Shown here in pieces: positions 56,633-64,000 of a stretch of 64,000 nucleotides of DNA (positions are counted from its first letter, which is position 1; every line of letters starts with the position of its first letter). Both the position numbers and the translations under genes were made by a program. Where the stretch lies: positions 310,001 through 374,000 of the forward strand of contig NZ_JBQCKK010000001.1 in NCBI RefSeq assembly GCF_051967035.1. Reading direction: 5' to 3'. The stretch is from Brevibacillus sp051967035. GTDB lineage: Bacteria; Bacillota; Bacilli; Brevibacillales; Brevibacillaceae. The notes under the pieces were generated by a model. It searched no databases. It was given only the letters and a program-made list of their open reading frames with translations, and was not told where the DNA came from.

Positions 56633-58192
56633 GTGACGACGATCATTTTCTTTTTGGCTGTCATCATCGGGACGATGGCGATTACGTATTCGGCTGCCAA
56701 GCAGACGGGCACGACCAACGAGTTTTACGCCGCCGGCAACCGACTGACCGGTCTGCAAAACGGCATTGCCATTGCGGGCGACTACATGAGCGCGGCTTCG
56801 TTTCTCGGCATCGCCGGGACGATTGCCATGTACGGCTTTGACGGTTTTGTGTACGCCATCGGGTTTTTTGTCTCCTATCTGATCATTTTGTTTCTGATCG
56901 CGGAGCCGCTGCACAACCTGGGGCGCTATACGCTCGCCGACGCGATTGCCGTCCGCTTCGACAGCCTGTGGCTGCGCGGGGTGGTCGCCTGTACGACGCT
57001 GTTGATTACGATTTTTTACATGATCGCGCAGCTCGTCGGAGCAGGGGCGCTCATCCACTATTTGCTCGGCGTCCACTACGATACGGCGGTGATGATCGTC
57101 GGCAGCCTGATGACGTTTTACGTCGTCTTCGGCGGGATGGTCGCGACCTCGTGGGTGCAGATCGTGAAGGCGATTTTGCTGCTGACAGGGACGCTGATCC
57201 TCAGTCTGATCGTCTTTTCCCGCTTCGGCTGGAGCTTGTCGGAGATGTTTTCCCACGTGAGTACGATTACGCCGTGGCAGGAGCAATTTTTGCATCCGGG
57301 CAACCAACTGAACGAGCCGCTGGAGACGATCTCGCTGCATCTCGCCCTGATTCTCGGCACCGCCGGGCTGCCGCACATCATTTCCCGCCTGTTTACGGTC
57401 AAGGATGCGGTGACTACCCGTTCCTCGATTTACACGGCTACGTGGGTGATCGGCGCGTTTTATTTGCTGACGATTTTCCTCGGCTTTGGCGCAAGCGCCT
57501 TCGTCGGCTATGAGGCGCTGAAAAACGTCGGCTTTGGCGGCAATTTGACGGTGACGCTGCTCGCGGATGCGCTCGGCGGCGAATTTTTGATGGCGTACAT
57601 CGCCGCAGTCGCCTTTGCCACGATTTTGGCCGTGGTGACCGGGCTGGTGCTGTCCGCCTCGTCCGCTTTTGCCCATGACGTCTACAGCCATCTGATCCGG
57701 CGTGGGCTGGCGTCGGAAAAAGAACAGGTCGCCATGGCCAAATGCTCGTCGGTGGCCGTCGGCTTCGCCTCCATCTGGCTGGCGATCGGCGCGGAAAAGA
57801 TGAACGTTGCGATTCTCGTCGGCCTGACCTTTGCCGTCGCCGCCTCGGCCAATTTGCCGCTCTTATTGTTTACGCTGTACTGGCGACGCTTTACCGTGCG
57901 CGGGGCGATTTGCGGCGTCTTGACGGGGCTAATCGCTTCCGTCGCGCTTGTCGTGGCCGGACCGACCGTGATGAACCCGGAGACGGGCTTGATTTTGGCC
58001 GAACCGCTTTTTCCGCTGACCAACCCCGGTTTGATCTCGATTCCGCTCGGGTTTTTGGGCGCTGTGCTCGGCACGCTCTTGGATTCCCGCAAGCCTGAAG
58101 CCGAAGCGCACTACGATCTTGTGCTGCTCCAGGCGTTGACGGGCATCCGGGCTTCACAGGCGCGGGCGGCGCGCCAGGCGGATTCTGCATAA
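56633..58192 (+). CDS. Second SSS-family symporter, tandem paralogue
   Basis: A 519-residue paralogue of the preceding transporter, sharing segments such as FYAAGNRLTGLQNGIAIAGD, SFLGIAGTIAMYGFDGF and FAHDVYSHLIRRG. It lacks its own DUF485 gene. GTG 56633 is 9 bases after AAAGGAG; the longer frame from 56585 runs into the terminator of the preceding gene. It may have a separate substrate range or share the same induction. The two genes probably arose by duplication, since they align from end to end. Confidence 0.87.
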   Translation: MTTIIFFLAVIIGTMAITYSAAKQTGTTNEFYAAGNRLTGLQNGIAIAGDYMSAASFLGIAGTIAMYGFDGFVYAIGFFVSYLIILFLIAEPLHNLGRYTLADAIAVRFDSLWLRGVVACTTLLITIFYMIAQLVGAGALIHYLLGVHYDTAVMIVGSLMTFYVVFGGMVATSWVQIVKAILLLTGTLILSLIVFSRFGWSLSEMFSHVSTITPWQEQFLHPGNQLNEPLETISLHLALILGTAGLPHIISRLFTVKDAVTTRSSIYTATWVIGAFYLLTIFLGFGASAFVGYEALKNVGFGGNLTVTLLADALGGEFLMAYIAAVAFATILAVVTGLVLSASSAFAHDVYSHLIRRGLASEKEQVAMAKCSSVAVGFASIWLAIGAEKMNVAILVGLTFAVAASANLPLLLFTLYWRRFTVRGAICGVLTGLIASVALVVAGPTVMNPETGLILAEPLFPLTNPGLISIPLGFLGAVLGTLLDSRKPEAEAHYDLVLLQALTGIRASQARAARQADSA

Positions 58193-58236
58193 AAATTTGT
58201 TCCTGCTCCACCCTAAAGGGGAAGGAGGAGAGGACA

Positions 58237-58548
58237 TTGGACCGGAAAAAGGAAGCAGACGCCGTTTCCCCCGATCAGCCTGACGTGTACGAGCGGGCGC
58301 GAATGGCGCTGAACGAGTTGATCGCTGAATTGTGCGAGGTCTTGGACGAGGACGATCCGGAGCCGTTCAAGCGAAAAGGATATGAGATGATCGGGCACTA
58401 TTTTCGCCAGCCGGTCCATACGGGAGATTTGACCTTGATGGTTGCCTCGGTGCTTTCCGACATTCTCTACAAGCTGGAGTTGACTCAGCAAGGAGAGGAC
58501 GTCACCATGGTGGGCGATGAATACAGCGTCATGAAGAAAGAAGAGTAA
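58237..58548 (+). CDS. Small acidic hypothetical protein
   Basis: A 103-residue soluble acidic protein of mostly helical character (for example ERARMALNELIAELCEVLDE), with no recognised domain. TTG 58237 is 8 bases after AAGGAGG, a strong site. It lies 44 bases after the second SSS gene and may share the transcript; a terminator follows its stop codon. Confidence 0.62.
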   Translation: MDRKKEADAVSPDQPDVYERARMALNELIAELCEVLDEDDPEPFKRKGYEMIGHYFRQPVHTGDLTLMVASVLSDILYKLELTQQGEDVTMVGDEYSVMKKEE

Positions 58549-58553
58549 GAAGC

Positions 58554-58583
58554 GGCGACCCCACTGTACGGGTCGTTTTTTTG
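58554..58583 (+). terminator. Terminator of the acidic hypothetical gene
   Basis: CGACCC (58556-58561) pairs with GGGTCG (58570-58575), then a run of seven T. Confidence 0.78.
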
Positions 58584-58682
58584 TGCATGCCTGATTTTCG
58601 GATACGCGCGACCTGATTTCTGTCCCATGGCGTGGAAAAAGGTAGGGATCTTTCCGCTGGCCACTTTTGGCACCGCAGAGCC

Positions 58683-58713
58683 TGTATGAACCGTGCCCCA
58701 GCCAATCATACTA
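58683..58713 (+). promoter_or_regulatory. Sigma-G (forespore) type promoter of the patatin gene
   Basis: TGTATG (58683-58688), an 18-base spacer and CATACTA (58707-58713). Both elements fit the sigma-G consensus (TGHATR and CATWMTA) exactly. The predicted transcript start is near 58720, 22 bases before the ATG. Confidence 0.7.
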
Positions 58714-58741
58714 GCCGTAATGACAACAGGCGGGTGATCCC

Positions 58742-59617
58742 ATGGAAAAGGTCGGTCTCGTTCTGCAAGGAGGGGGCATGAGAGGGATTTACACCTCGGG
58801 TGTCCTGGATTATTTCATGGAGCAGGGGCTATACATTCCCTACGTCATTGCTGTATCGGCAGGGGCTTGCAACGGAGCGGCTTATCTCGCCAGACAGCCG
58901 GGGCTGGGCAAAACGATGCACACCAAGTACATTCGCGATTCGCGTTATTTTCACGCCTGGAACCTGGTGAAAAGACGGCCTCTGCTCGGCATGGACTTCA
59001 TATTCGACGAGCTTTTGCAAAGGGTGGAGCCGTTTGCCCTGGACCGGTTTTGGGCGGCGGAGGAGGAATTTGTCGTCGTGGCCACCGATTGTGCGACCGG
59101 GGAAGCCGTCTACTTTACAAAGAACGAGTGCGACAATCTGTTTCAGGTCATTCGCGCTTCCTGTAGCCTGCCGTTTGTCTCCCCGAAGGTCAACATCAAC
59201 GGACGTCAGCTTTGGGACGGAGGAATCACCCATCCGATTCCGCTGCAAAAATCGCTGAATGACGGGAACGAACGCCATGTCGTCATTCTGACTTCCTCCC
59301 AGTCTCCCGGTTGGGTGACGCGCAATATGTGGCGCGTGGAGAGGCTGTTCGCGGGGGGTAGCCAGATCGGGCAGGCTCTCATTCGCCATTTTCGCGTGTT
59401 TTTGGAAGCCACGCAGCAAGTCAGACAGTTGCAGCAGGAAGGAAAGGCGTTTGTCATCGCGCCGCCGACGGGCACCTATATGCGGGGATTTGAACGCCGC
59501 CAGGAAAAGCTGCTTCGCTACTATACGCTCGGCTATGAAGATGCCCGCGCCTGCTTTTCCGACTTACTCGACTGGCTGGGGAAGGGAAAGCAGCAGGACA
59601 CGGGCCGGGCTGAATAA
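58742..59617 (+). CDS. Patatin-like phospholipase
   Basis: A 291-residue lipid acyl hydrolase of the bacterial YjjU/YlbK type. The oxyanion-hole loop is LQGGGMRGIYTSG near residues 8-20; the nucleophile Ser lies in the VSAGACNG elbow near residue 39, and the dyad Asp is in WDGGITHPIP near residue 160. There is no signal peptide, so it acts in the cytoplasm or at the membrane face. GGGTGATCC is its ribosome site. The promoter has sigma-G character, so it may act on membrane lipids in the forespore or during germination. Substrate unknown. Confidence 0.85.
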   Translation: MEKVGLVLQGGGMRGIYTSGVLDYFMEQGLYIPYVIAVSAGACNGAAYLARQPGLGKTMHTKYIRDSRYFHAWNLVKRRPLLGMDFIFDELLQRVEPFALDRFWAAEEEFVVVATDCATGEAVYFTKNECDNLFQVIRASCSLPFVSPKVNINGRQLWDGGITHPIPLQKSLNDGNERHVVILTSSQSPGWVTRNMWRVERLFAGGSQIGQALIRHFRVFLEATQQVRQLQQEGKAFVIAPPTGTYMRGFERRQEKLLRYYTLGYEDARACFSDLLDWLGKGKQQDTGRAE

Positions 59618-59739
59618 ATCACGCCAGAACGACCTCCTATGTGTGCGGCACGGTTCGTAAAAACTTCTGCGAAACAGGTTTTTGCCAGACGTAGAGAGGG
59701 AAAAGCATCAGGGGAGAAGGAATCAGGAGGATTGACCCC

Positions 59740-60801
59740 ATGAGATATGTGAGCGTGGATCAAATTGAGCCTGGAGATGTGCTGGCTCGCAGCATTTATA
59801 CAAGCGAGGGCTTGACGCTTTTGCAGAAAGGGGTACAGCTGACCGTCGGCATGATCAATAAACTGCGCCGTTTTGGCGTGACGATGCTCAGTATCAAGGA
59901 CCCTTTTTTTGAAGAAGCGAAGGAACAGGAGGTCGTGACAGAGACGACGCGAAAAGATGCCATTCGCAATTTGTCAGGGGCGATTTCGTGCGTGCAGTCC
60001 GGAAAGGATTTTGATGTGCGCGGCATTCAAAAATCTGTGGGCAACATCGTCGAGGAAACGCTGCGCAATCGCAAGGTGCTTTTGAACCTGGGGGAAATTC
60101 GCACGGCGGACAACGCCCTGTACATCCATTCGCTCAACGTCTGCATGATGGCTACCGTGATGGGCGTCGGTCTTGGCTACAGCACCGCTCAACTGAAAGA
60201 GCTGGCGATTGGCGCGCTCTTGCATGACATCGGCAAGCTGGCGGCGGACAAGGAAGCGCCTGCCTACCAGAAAAACAGCGGGACTCATCACCATACGTGG
60301 GCAGGGTTTGAAATCTTGCGAAAAAAGCACGAAATGAGCATCGTGTCTGCGCATATTCCTTTGCAGCACCACGAATGGGTTGACGGAACGGGGGTTCCCC
60401 GCGGACTCAGCGGTGACGAGATCCATGAGTTCGCCAAAATCGTGGCGATCTGCAATGATTACGACAATCTGATCTCTCCGCTTTCCGAGGAAGAGGAGAC
60501 GCTGCCTCCCTACGAGGCGTGCGAGCGAATCATGGGCTTGGCGGGAAAGCGCTTCGATCACAGAATGGTCATCCACTTCTTGCGCTCGATCGCCCTGTAC
60601 CCGATCGGCACGTCGCTCAAGCTGAGCACAGGCGAGGTCGGCGTCGTCATCGACCAAAACCGTGGTCTGCCCGCTCGTCCGGTCGTGCGGGTGATCCGAC
60701 GGGAGCAGCAGGCGAATCGGCGGATGACGGACGATCACGAGATATGCGATATCGATCTCGGTGCGGAACCTACCATTTTTATCGTGGGCGTATTGGAATA
60801 A
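59740..60801 (+). CDS. HD-GYP domain phosphodiesterase-like protein
   Basis: A 353-residue cytoplasmic protein of the HD-GYP superfamily, which usually degrades cyclic di-GMP. An N-terminal DUF3391-like segment (1-70) is followed by the HD-GYP domain: HSLNVCMMATVMG, LLHDIGKLA (HD), HTWAGFEIL, and the signature HHEWVDGTGVPRGLSG, where the canonical GYP is replaced by GVP. The C-terminal part is strand-rich. Metal ligands appear intact; the GYP change leaves its activity open. GGAGGA is 7 bases before the ATG. Confidence 0.85.
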   Translation: MRYVSVDQIEPGDVLARSIYTSEGLTLLQKGVQLTVGMINKLRRFGVTMLSIKDPFFEEAKEQEVVTETTRKDAIRNLSGAISCVQSGKDFDVRGIQKSVGNIVEETLRNRKVLLNLGEIRTADNALYIHSLNVCMMATVMGVGLGYSTAQLKELAIGALLHDIGKLAADKEAPAYQKNSGTHHHTWAGFEILRKKHEMSIVSAHIPLQHHEWVDGTGVPRGLSGDEIHEFAKIVAICNDYDNLISPLSEEEETLPPYEACERIMGLAGKRFDHRMVIHFLRSIALYPIGTSLKLSTGEVGVVIDQNRGLPARPVVRVIRREQQANRRMTDDHEICDIDLGAEPTIFIVGVLE

Positions 60802-60859
60802 AGATCAGGGAATTCCCCTACATACATAATCAGGGTGGCAAGTCTACAATAAAAGGAGG

Positions 60860-60886
60860 CGAAAAGTCGCGGAATTCGACTTTTTG
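60860..60886 (+). terminator. Probable terminator of the HD-GYP gene
   Basis: AAAAGTCG (60862-60869) pairs with CGACTTTT (60877-60884), followed by TGCG only; it lies before the universal stress gene. Confidence 0.5.
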
Positions 60887-60916
60887 CGACGATGAAAGTG
60901 GAAAGGGCGTGTCCGT

Positions 60917-61786
60917 ATGTCCCGTATTCTCGTACCGGTAGATTTCTCTGCACAGTCCATCCAGGCGGTTCGCTTTGCTCTTGCGTACGCCAAAGATAAG
61001 CATGAACTGATCCTGCTTCATGCCATTCCTCCGTTTCCATCGCGCAATGTCGTCCGCAAGCTCGGCCAAAAGAGCGTGCAAGATTTTCAATTGGATGAAG
61101 CGAGAGAAGACTTGAAAAAGTTTCTGACGATTGTCGAAGAGGCAGGAGTCTCTTACGAATTGGAAATCGAGTTTGGAGAGCCGCATGAAGTGATTGCCAA
61201 GTACGCGGCAAGAGGCGAGCATGCCGCGATTGTCATGGGCACGCACGGATACGGCCGGATCACCGGATTCCTGCTGCAAAGCGTCAGCTATCCGACGATT
61301 CACGATGCACAGCTCCCTGTCTTCCTCATTTCCGAGGAGACCGATGCCAGCCGCTTCCCCTGGCAAAAAGTGCTGATTGCCGTGGACGGCTCGGAGCAGG
61401 CGAAAAACGCGGCGCGAAAAGCGATTGCCTTGAGCCAGGACATTCCGGGGGTTTCCTACCTGCTCTTGAGCGTGGTGACGCCTCCTGTCGCTTATACCGG
61501 TGTGTATGGCGCAGGTTGGGAAGACACAGCGACGCTGGGCAAATGGGGCAAAGAAACGGTGCGCACTTGCGAGGAAGTGCTGGAGGCGGCGCAGATTCCG
61601 TACGAAAGCAAGGTTGTGATCGGGGACCCGGCGACAGTGATTCGCCAGACTGCCGAAGAGGAGCAGGCAGGTCTGATCGTGCTCGGTCACCACGGGCTTG
61701 GCGGCATCGCAGGCACGCTGCTTGGCAGCGTGACCTTCAAAATGATTCACCGTACGAAAACACCGCTTTTGATCGTCAAATCATAG
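60917..61786 (+). CDS. Universal stress protein with two tandem Usp domains
   Basis: A 289-residue protein of two UspA-type domains (1-142 and 148-289). The ATP-binding motif G-2x-G-9x-G(S/T) is complete in domain 2 (GHHGLGGIAGTLLGSVTFK) and slightly changed in domain 1 (GTHGYGRITGFLLQSVS). Tandem Usp proteins serve in stress survival, with nucleotides as ligands. GGAAAGGGCG is the ribosome site. A terminator follows. No stress-sigma promoter was found by eye. Confidence 0.88.
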   Translation: MSRILVPVDFSAQSIQAVRFALAYAKDKHELILLHAIPPFPSRNVVRKLGQKSVQDFQLDEAREDLKKFLTIVEEAGVSYELEIEFGEPHEVIAKYAARGEHAAIVMGTHGYGRITGFLLQSVSYPTIHDAQLPVFLISEETDASRFPWQKVLIAVDGSEQAKNAARKAIALSQDIPGVSYLLLSVVTPPVAYTGVYGAGWEDTATLGKWGKETVRTCEEVLEAAQIPYESKVVIGDPATVIRQTAEEEQAGLIVLGHHGLGGIAGTLLGSVTFKMIHRTKTPLLIVKS

Positions 61787-61804
61787 GCTCATTCATGAAC
61801 AGAC

Positions 61805-61833
61805 AAGCTGTCCGTACTCCGGGCAGCTTTTTT
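61805..61833 (+). terminator. Terminator of the universal stress gene
   Basis: AAGCTGTCCG pairs with CGGGCAGCTT (one G-U pair), followed by five T. Confidence 0.8.
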
Positions 61834-61940
61834 GTACGCGCCGCGCGGATCGGAGTCTGACACTCGCTTGGCGGCCTGACGATTGAGAAGGAAGGGCGAG
61901 GGGAAAAATGGGGGAAAGCGAGCGAAGGGGCGAGGAACGC

Positions 61941-62783
61941 ATGAAAATCGGGTGTCACGTCAGCATCCGCCACGGCTATACAGAGGCGGCGAAAACCGCG
62001 CACAAGGAAGGGGCTGCTTCTTACCAGTTTTTTCCGAAAAACCCGCGCAGCCTGGGGGTCAAACCGTTTGATCGGGCTGATGCGGCAGCTTGTCGCGCTT
62101 TTTGCCAGGAACACGCCTTGTTGTCGATTGCCCACACAGCTTATCCGGTCAACCTCTGCGTGGAGGACGGCGAGCTTGGCGAGGCGACTGTGCGATCGGT
62201 CCGCAACGATTTGGAGATTGCCGAGGCGTGCGGGGCGCTTGGCGTGGTTGTCCATTTCGGACAGTACAAAGGAACAGATGTCCTTGCCGGATACAAGCGA
62301 ATGATTCAACGGGTCAATCACATCCTGGACGGCTGGGACGGACAGGCCAAGCTGCTGATCGAAAACAACGCCGGACAGGGCAACCGGATGGGCACGACGC
62401 TGGAGGAGCTGGTGCAGGTGCGGCAGCTTTTGGCCGAGCCGCAGAAGGTCGGGTTTTGCTTCGATACGTGCCATGCGTTTGCCAGCGGGCTGTGGGACGG
62501 AAAAAACTGGTGCGAGGTCGTGCAGCGGATGGAGGAACTGGACTATTTGCCCTATTTGTCCGCCGTGCACTTGAACGATTCGGTCTATCCAAGCGGATCG
62601 TTTCGCGATCGGCATGCGCGGATAGGAACGGGGAGGATCGGGGACGCGGCTTTTGCCGAGCTGTTGCGTACGCCGCAGTTGCAGGGCTTGCCGCTTGTCC
62701 TGGAGACAGCACGGGGATCAAGCGGGGGTCATCGCGAAGAAATCAGCCACGTCCGTCGCCTGGCGAACGATTGGCAGGCTTGA
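61941..62783 (+). CDS. nfo: Deoxyribonuclease IV (AP endonuclease)
   Basis: A 280-residue TIM-barrel AP endonuclease of base excision repair, using three zinc ions. The motifs include IAHTAYPVNLC, VVHFGQYKG, IENNAGQGNRMG, GFCFDTCHAFASG, AVHLNDS, HARIGTGRIGD and LETARG, which supply the His, Glu and Asp ligands. ATG 61941 is preferred to an ATG at 61908 because GGCGAGGAA is 4-9 bases ahead and the extra 11 residues are low complexity. Together with SplB, UvsE and SASP it would add to DNA repair in germinating spores. Confidence 0.9.
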   Translation: MKIGCHVSIRHGYTEAAKTAHKEGAASYQFFPKNPRSLGVKPFDRADAAACRAFCQEHALLSIAHTAYPVNLCVEDGELGEATVRSVRNDLEIAEACGALGVVVHFGQYKGTDVLAGYKRMIQRVNHILDGWDGQAKLLIENNAGQGNRMGTTLEELVQVRQLLAEPQKVGFCFDTCHAFASGLWDGKNWCEVVQRMEELDYLPYLSAVHLNDSVYPSGSFRDRHARIGTGRIGDAAFAELLRTPQLQGLPLVLETARGSSGGHREEISHVRRLANDWQA

Positions 62784-62800
62784 CCCGATTGTGGTACAGT
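62771..62800 (+). promoter_or_regulatory. Promoter of the hypothetical gene before argS
   Basis: TTGGCA (62771-62776), 18-base spacer with an extended -10 TGG, and TACAGT (62795-62800), 35 bases before the ATG. It overlaps the nfo stop codon. Confidence 0.6.
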
Positions 62801-62834
62801 GTGAAAGGATGTGGTCAACGAGGGAGGGGTACCT

Positions 62835-63236
62835 ATGGCAAAGCGGATCAAAGTAACGATCCACGATTTTGCTGCGCTGAAAGAGAATTTGAACAACCCG
62901 GAGGAACTGGCTCTCTACGAAGCAGCCAACGGGAAGATATACGATGCCGACATCCAGCATGACGGCTACGCGATCGTCGATGTGACAGAGGACGACTACA
63001 TCGAGCTGGCGCCAGGCGAGTATCAGCTGATGATCGAGGAGTGGACAAACGCCGGACAAATCGGTGAGTGGACGCTGCAAACGAAGTCGGACCCCGCGGA
63101 CGACACCGCGCTGTTGTACCGGAGCGTCGATGCGTCGGGGCAGGAAGTGCAGCCGCCGCAGTCGCTGCCGAAGCAAGTGGTGGAGCTGGTGGCGAAGACC
63201 TGGTTCGGCAAAGCGCCAAAAAAGATCGAGGACTAA
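62835..63236 (+). CDS. Conserved-looking acidic hypothetical protein
   Basis: A 133-residue soluble acidic protein without a recognised domain. The first half has predicted alpha/beta character (KRIKVTIHDFAALKENL), and an Asp/Glu-rich middle (VDVTEDDYIELAPGEYQLMI) follows. ATG 62835 is 6 bases after GGGAGGGG. It has its own promoter and a strong terminator shared with argS on the other strand. Confidence 0.65.
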   Translation: MAKRIKVTIHDFAALKENLNNPEELALYEAANGKIYDADIQHDGYAIVDVTEDDYIELAPGEYQLMIEEWTNAGQIGEWTLQTKSDPADDTALLYRSVDASGQEVQPPQSLPKQVVELVAKTWFGKAPKKIED

Positions 63237-63238
63237 GA

Positions 63239-63286
63239 CAAAAAAGCCGGAGCCTCCTGAGAACAGGAAGCTGCCGGCTTTTGTTC
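63239..63286. terminator. Bidirectional terminator between hypothetical gene and argS
   Basis: AAAAAAGCCGG pairs with CCGGCTTTTGT with a second stem AGC-CTCCTG inside; A and T runs on both sides. Confidence 0.85.
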
Positions 63287-63322
63287 TAGCAACCACGGAT
63301 GGATGAACGGAGCAGGAGGGTG

Positions 63323-64000
63323 CTACATTTCCTCCGGCGCAGCCAGGCCGAGCAGGCGCAGCCCTTCCTTCAGCACAACCACCACTGCTGCCACGAGCTG
63401 GAGGCGGGAGGCTTTCACGTCTTCTTCCTCCGCCAGGATTCGGACGTTGGCGTAGAACTTGTTGAACGATTGGGCGAGGTCGATGACGTACTTGCCGATT
63501 TGCGACGGGTCAAACTGGTCGGCGGCCCGCTCGATCACTTCCGGGAAGCTGTTCAGCAAGGTGATGACCGCCCATGCCTCCTTGCTGTCCAAGGCACCCG
63601 GAACGAGGCTCGCTGCCGCTTGCGGCTGGTAGTTGCCCTTGCGCAAAAGCGAGCAGGCGCGGGCGTGCGTGTATTGCACGTACGGTCCGGTTTCGCCCTC
63701 GAAGGTGAGCATTTCTTCCCAGGAGAAGTTGATGTCGTTCAGGCGGTAGTTTTTCAGGTCGTGGAAAATGACAGCGCCGACCCCGACCTGACGGGCCACT
63801 TCCTCTTTGTTTGCAAGCGTCGGGTTTTTCTCCTCGATCACTTTTTGCACATCGGCAATCGCTTGCGCCAAAACTTCCTCCAGCAGGACGACCTTTCCTT
63901 TACGGGTGGACATTTTTTTGCCGTCCTTGAGCATCATGCCGAATGGAATATGATGCATGTCTGCCGCCCAGGCGTAGCCCATTTTTTCCAGTACCTTGTA
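63323..64000 (-). CDS. argS: Arginyl-tRNA synthetase, C-terminal part (5' end outside the window)
   Basis: The last 225 residues of a class I arginyl-tRNA synthetase; the gene continues beyond the window's end. The catalytic KMSTRKG signature (GKKMSTRKGKVVLLEE) and the C-terminal anticodon-binding domain (VQYTHARACSLLR, FNKFYANVRILAEEE, LLGLAAPEEM) are complete. The remaining coding sequence (about 330 residues) is upstream on the minus strand. Confidence 0.95.
   Translation of the reverse strand, partial: YKVLEKMGYAWAADMHHIPFGMMLKDGKKMSTRKGKVVLLEEVLAQAIADVQKVIEEKNPTLANKEEVARQVGVGAVIFHDLKNYRLNDINFSWEEMLTFEGETGPYVQYTHARACSLLRKGNYQPQAAASLVPGALDSKEAWAVITLLNSFPEVIERAADQFDPSQIGKYVIDLAQSFNKFYANVRILAEEEDVKASRLQLVAAVVVVLKEGLRLLGLAAPEEM

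Noticed and set aside
56060..57691. 543-codon minus-strand open frame across both SSS genes
   Set aside because: Antisense shadow of two conserved transporters.

Overview
The window looks like chromosome of an aerobic, endospore-forming Firmicute close to Brevibacillus (family Paenibacillaceae). Reasons: strong AAGGAGG-type ribosome binding sites with frequent GTG and TTG starts, a bacillus-type (class B) RNase P RNA, an alpha/beta small acid-soluble spore protein, spore photoproduct lyase, YhcN/YlaJ-type lipoprotein and fairly high GC. The genus is an inference from gene content. There is no prophage, transposase, CRISPR array, tRNA or rRNA gene; it reads as ordinary core and near-core chromosome with a few decayed genes and several leader RNAs that deserve attention.

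Layout. 0.2-5 kb: a secreted stalk-domain protein, a sporulation-type lipoprotein whose ribosome site lies inside the preceding terminator, and a 1066-residue MalT-like ATPase/SARP regulator. 5.1-8.2 kb: a TetR regulator with a clear promoter and operator, then an HlyD adaptor and an ABC-2 permease with no ATPase gene. 8.3-15.8 kb: a YpuI-like protein, then a minus-strand block (PucR-type regulator, MsmX/UgpC ATPase, HAD phosphatase, TRIC channel, S8 protease, quinone reductase, metallophosphoesterase). 15.9-17.7 kb: acsA. 17.8-20 kb: a heavy-metal module (CDF exporter with operator and long structured leader, CadC-like repressor, fossil permease). 20-22 kb: SET-domain protein and a NarL-type two-component system. 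22-30 kb: thiD, splB, two deoxynucleoside kinases, methyltransferase, PCD, thioesterase, aldo/keto reductase. 30-37 kb: DCC protein, hutH with an attenuator-like leader, a repeat-rich probable spore-surface protein, uvsE, a truncated M20 amidohydrolase, an ABC ATPase and a metallo-beta-lactamase-fold protein. 37-46.6 kb: SurA_N-type chaperone, TPR protein, secreted beta-propeller, class I fumarase, LysM protein, SASP, YfkAB radical SAM enzyme, DUF1385 protein, gamma-carbonic anhydrase, HesB-like protein. 46.6-47.1 kb: rnpB. 47.3-58.6 kb: molybdopterin oxidoreductase, asparagine synthetase, LytS/LytT with a DUF485/SSS transporter pair under a cre-like site and a second SSS paralogue. 58.7-64 kb: patatin phospholipase behind a sigma-G-like promoter, HD-GYP protein, universal stress protein, endonuclease IV and the C-terminal part of argS.

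Themes. Spore DNA protection and repair (SASP, SplB, UvsE, Nfo) recurs. Acetate or small-acid use is suggested by acsA plus LytST-SSS. The most distinctive signals are in RNA: three places where the ribosome site of a gene lies in the 3' arm of an upstream hairpin, and a hutH leader in which a short ORF runs through an intrinsic terminator and stops on the hutH ribosome site. I did not find a clearly novel multi-gene defence or biosynthetic system.
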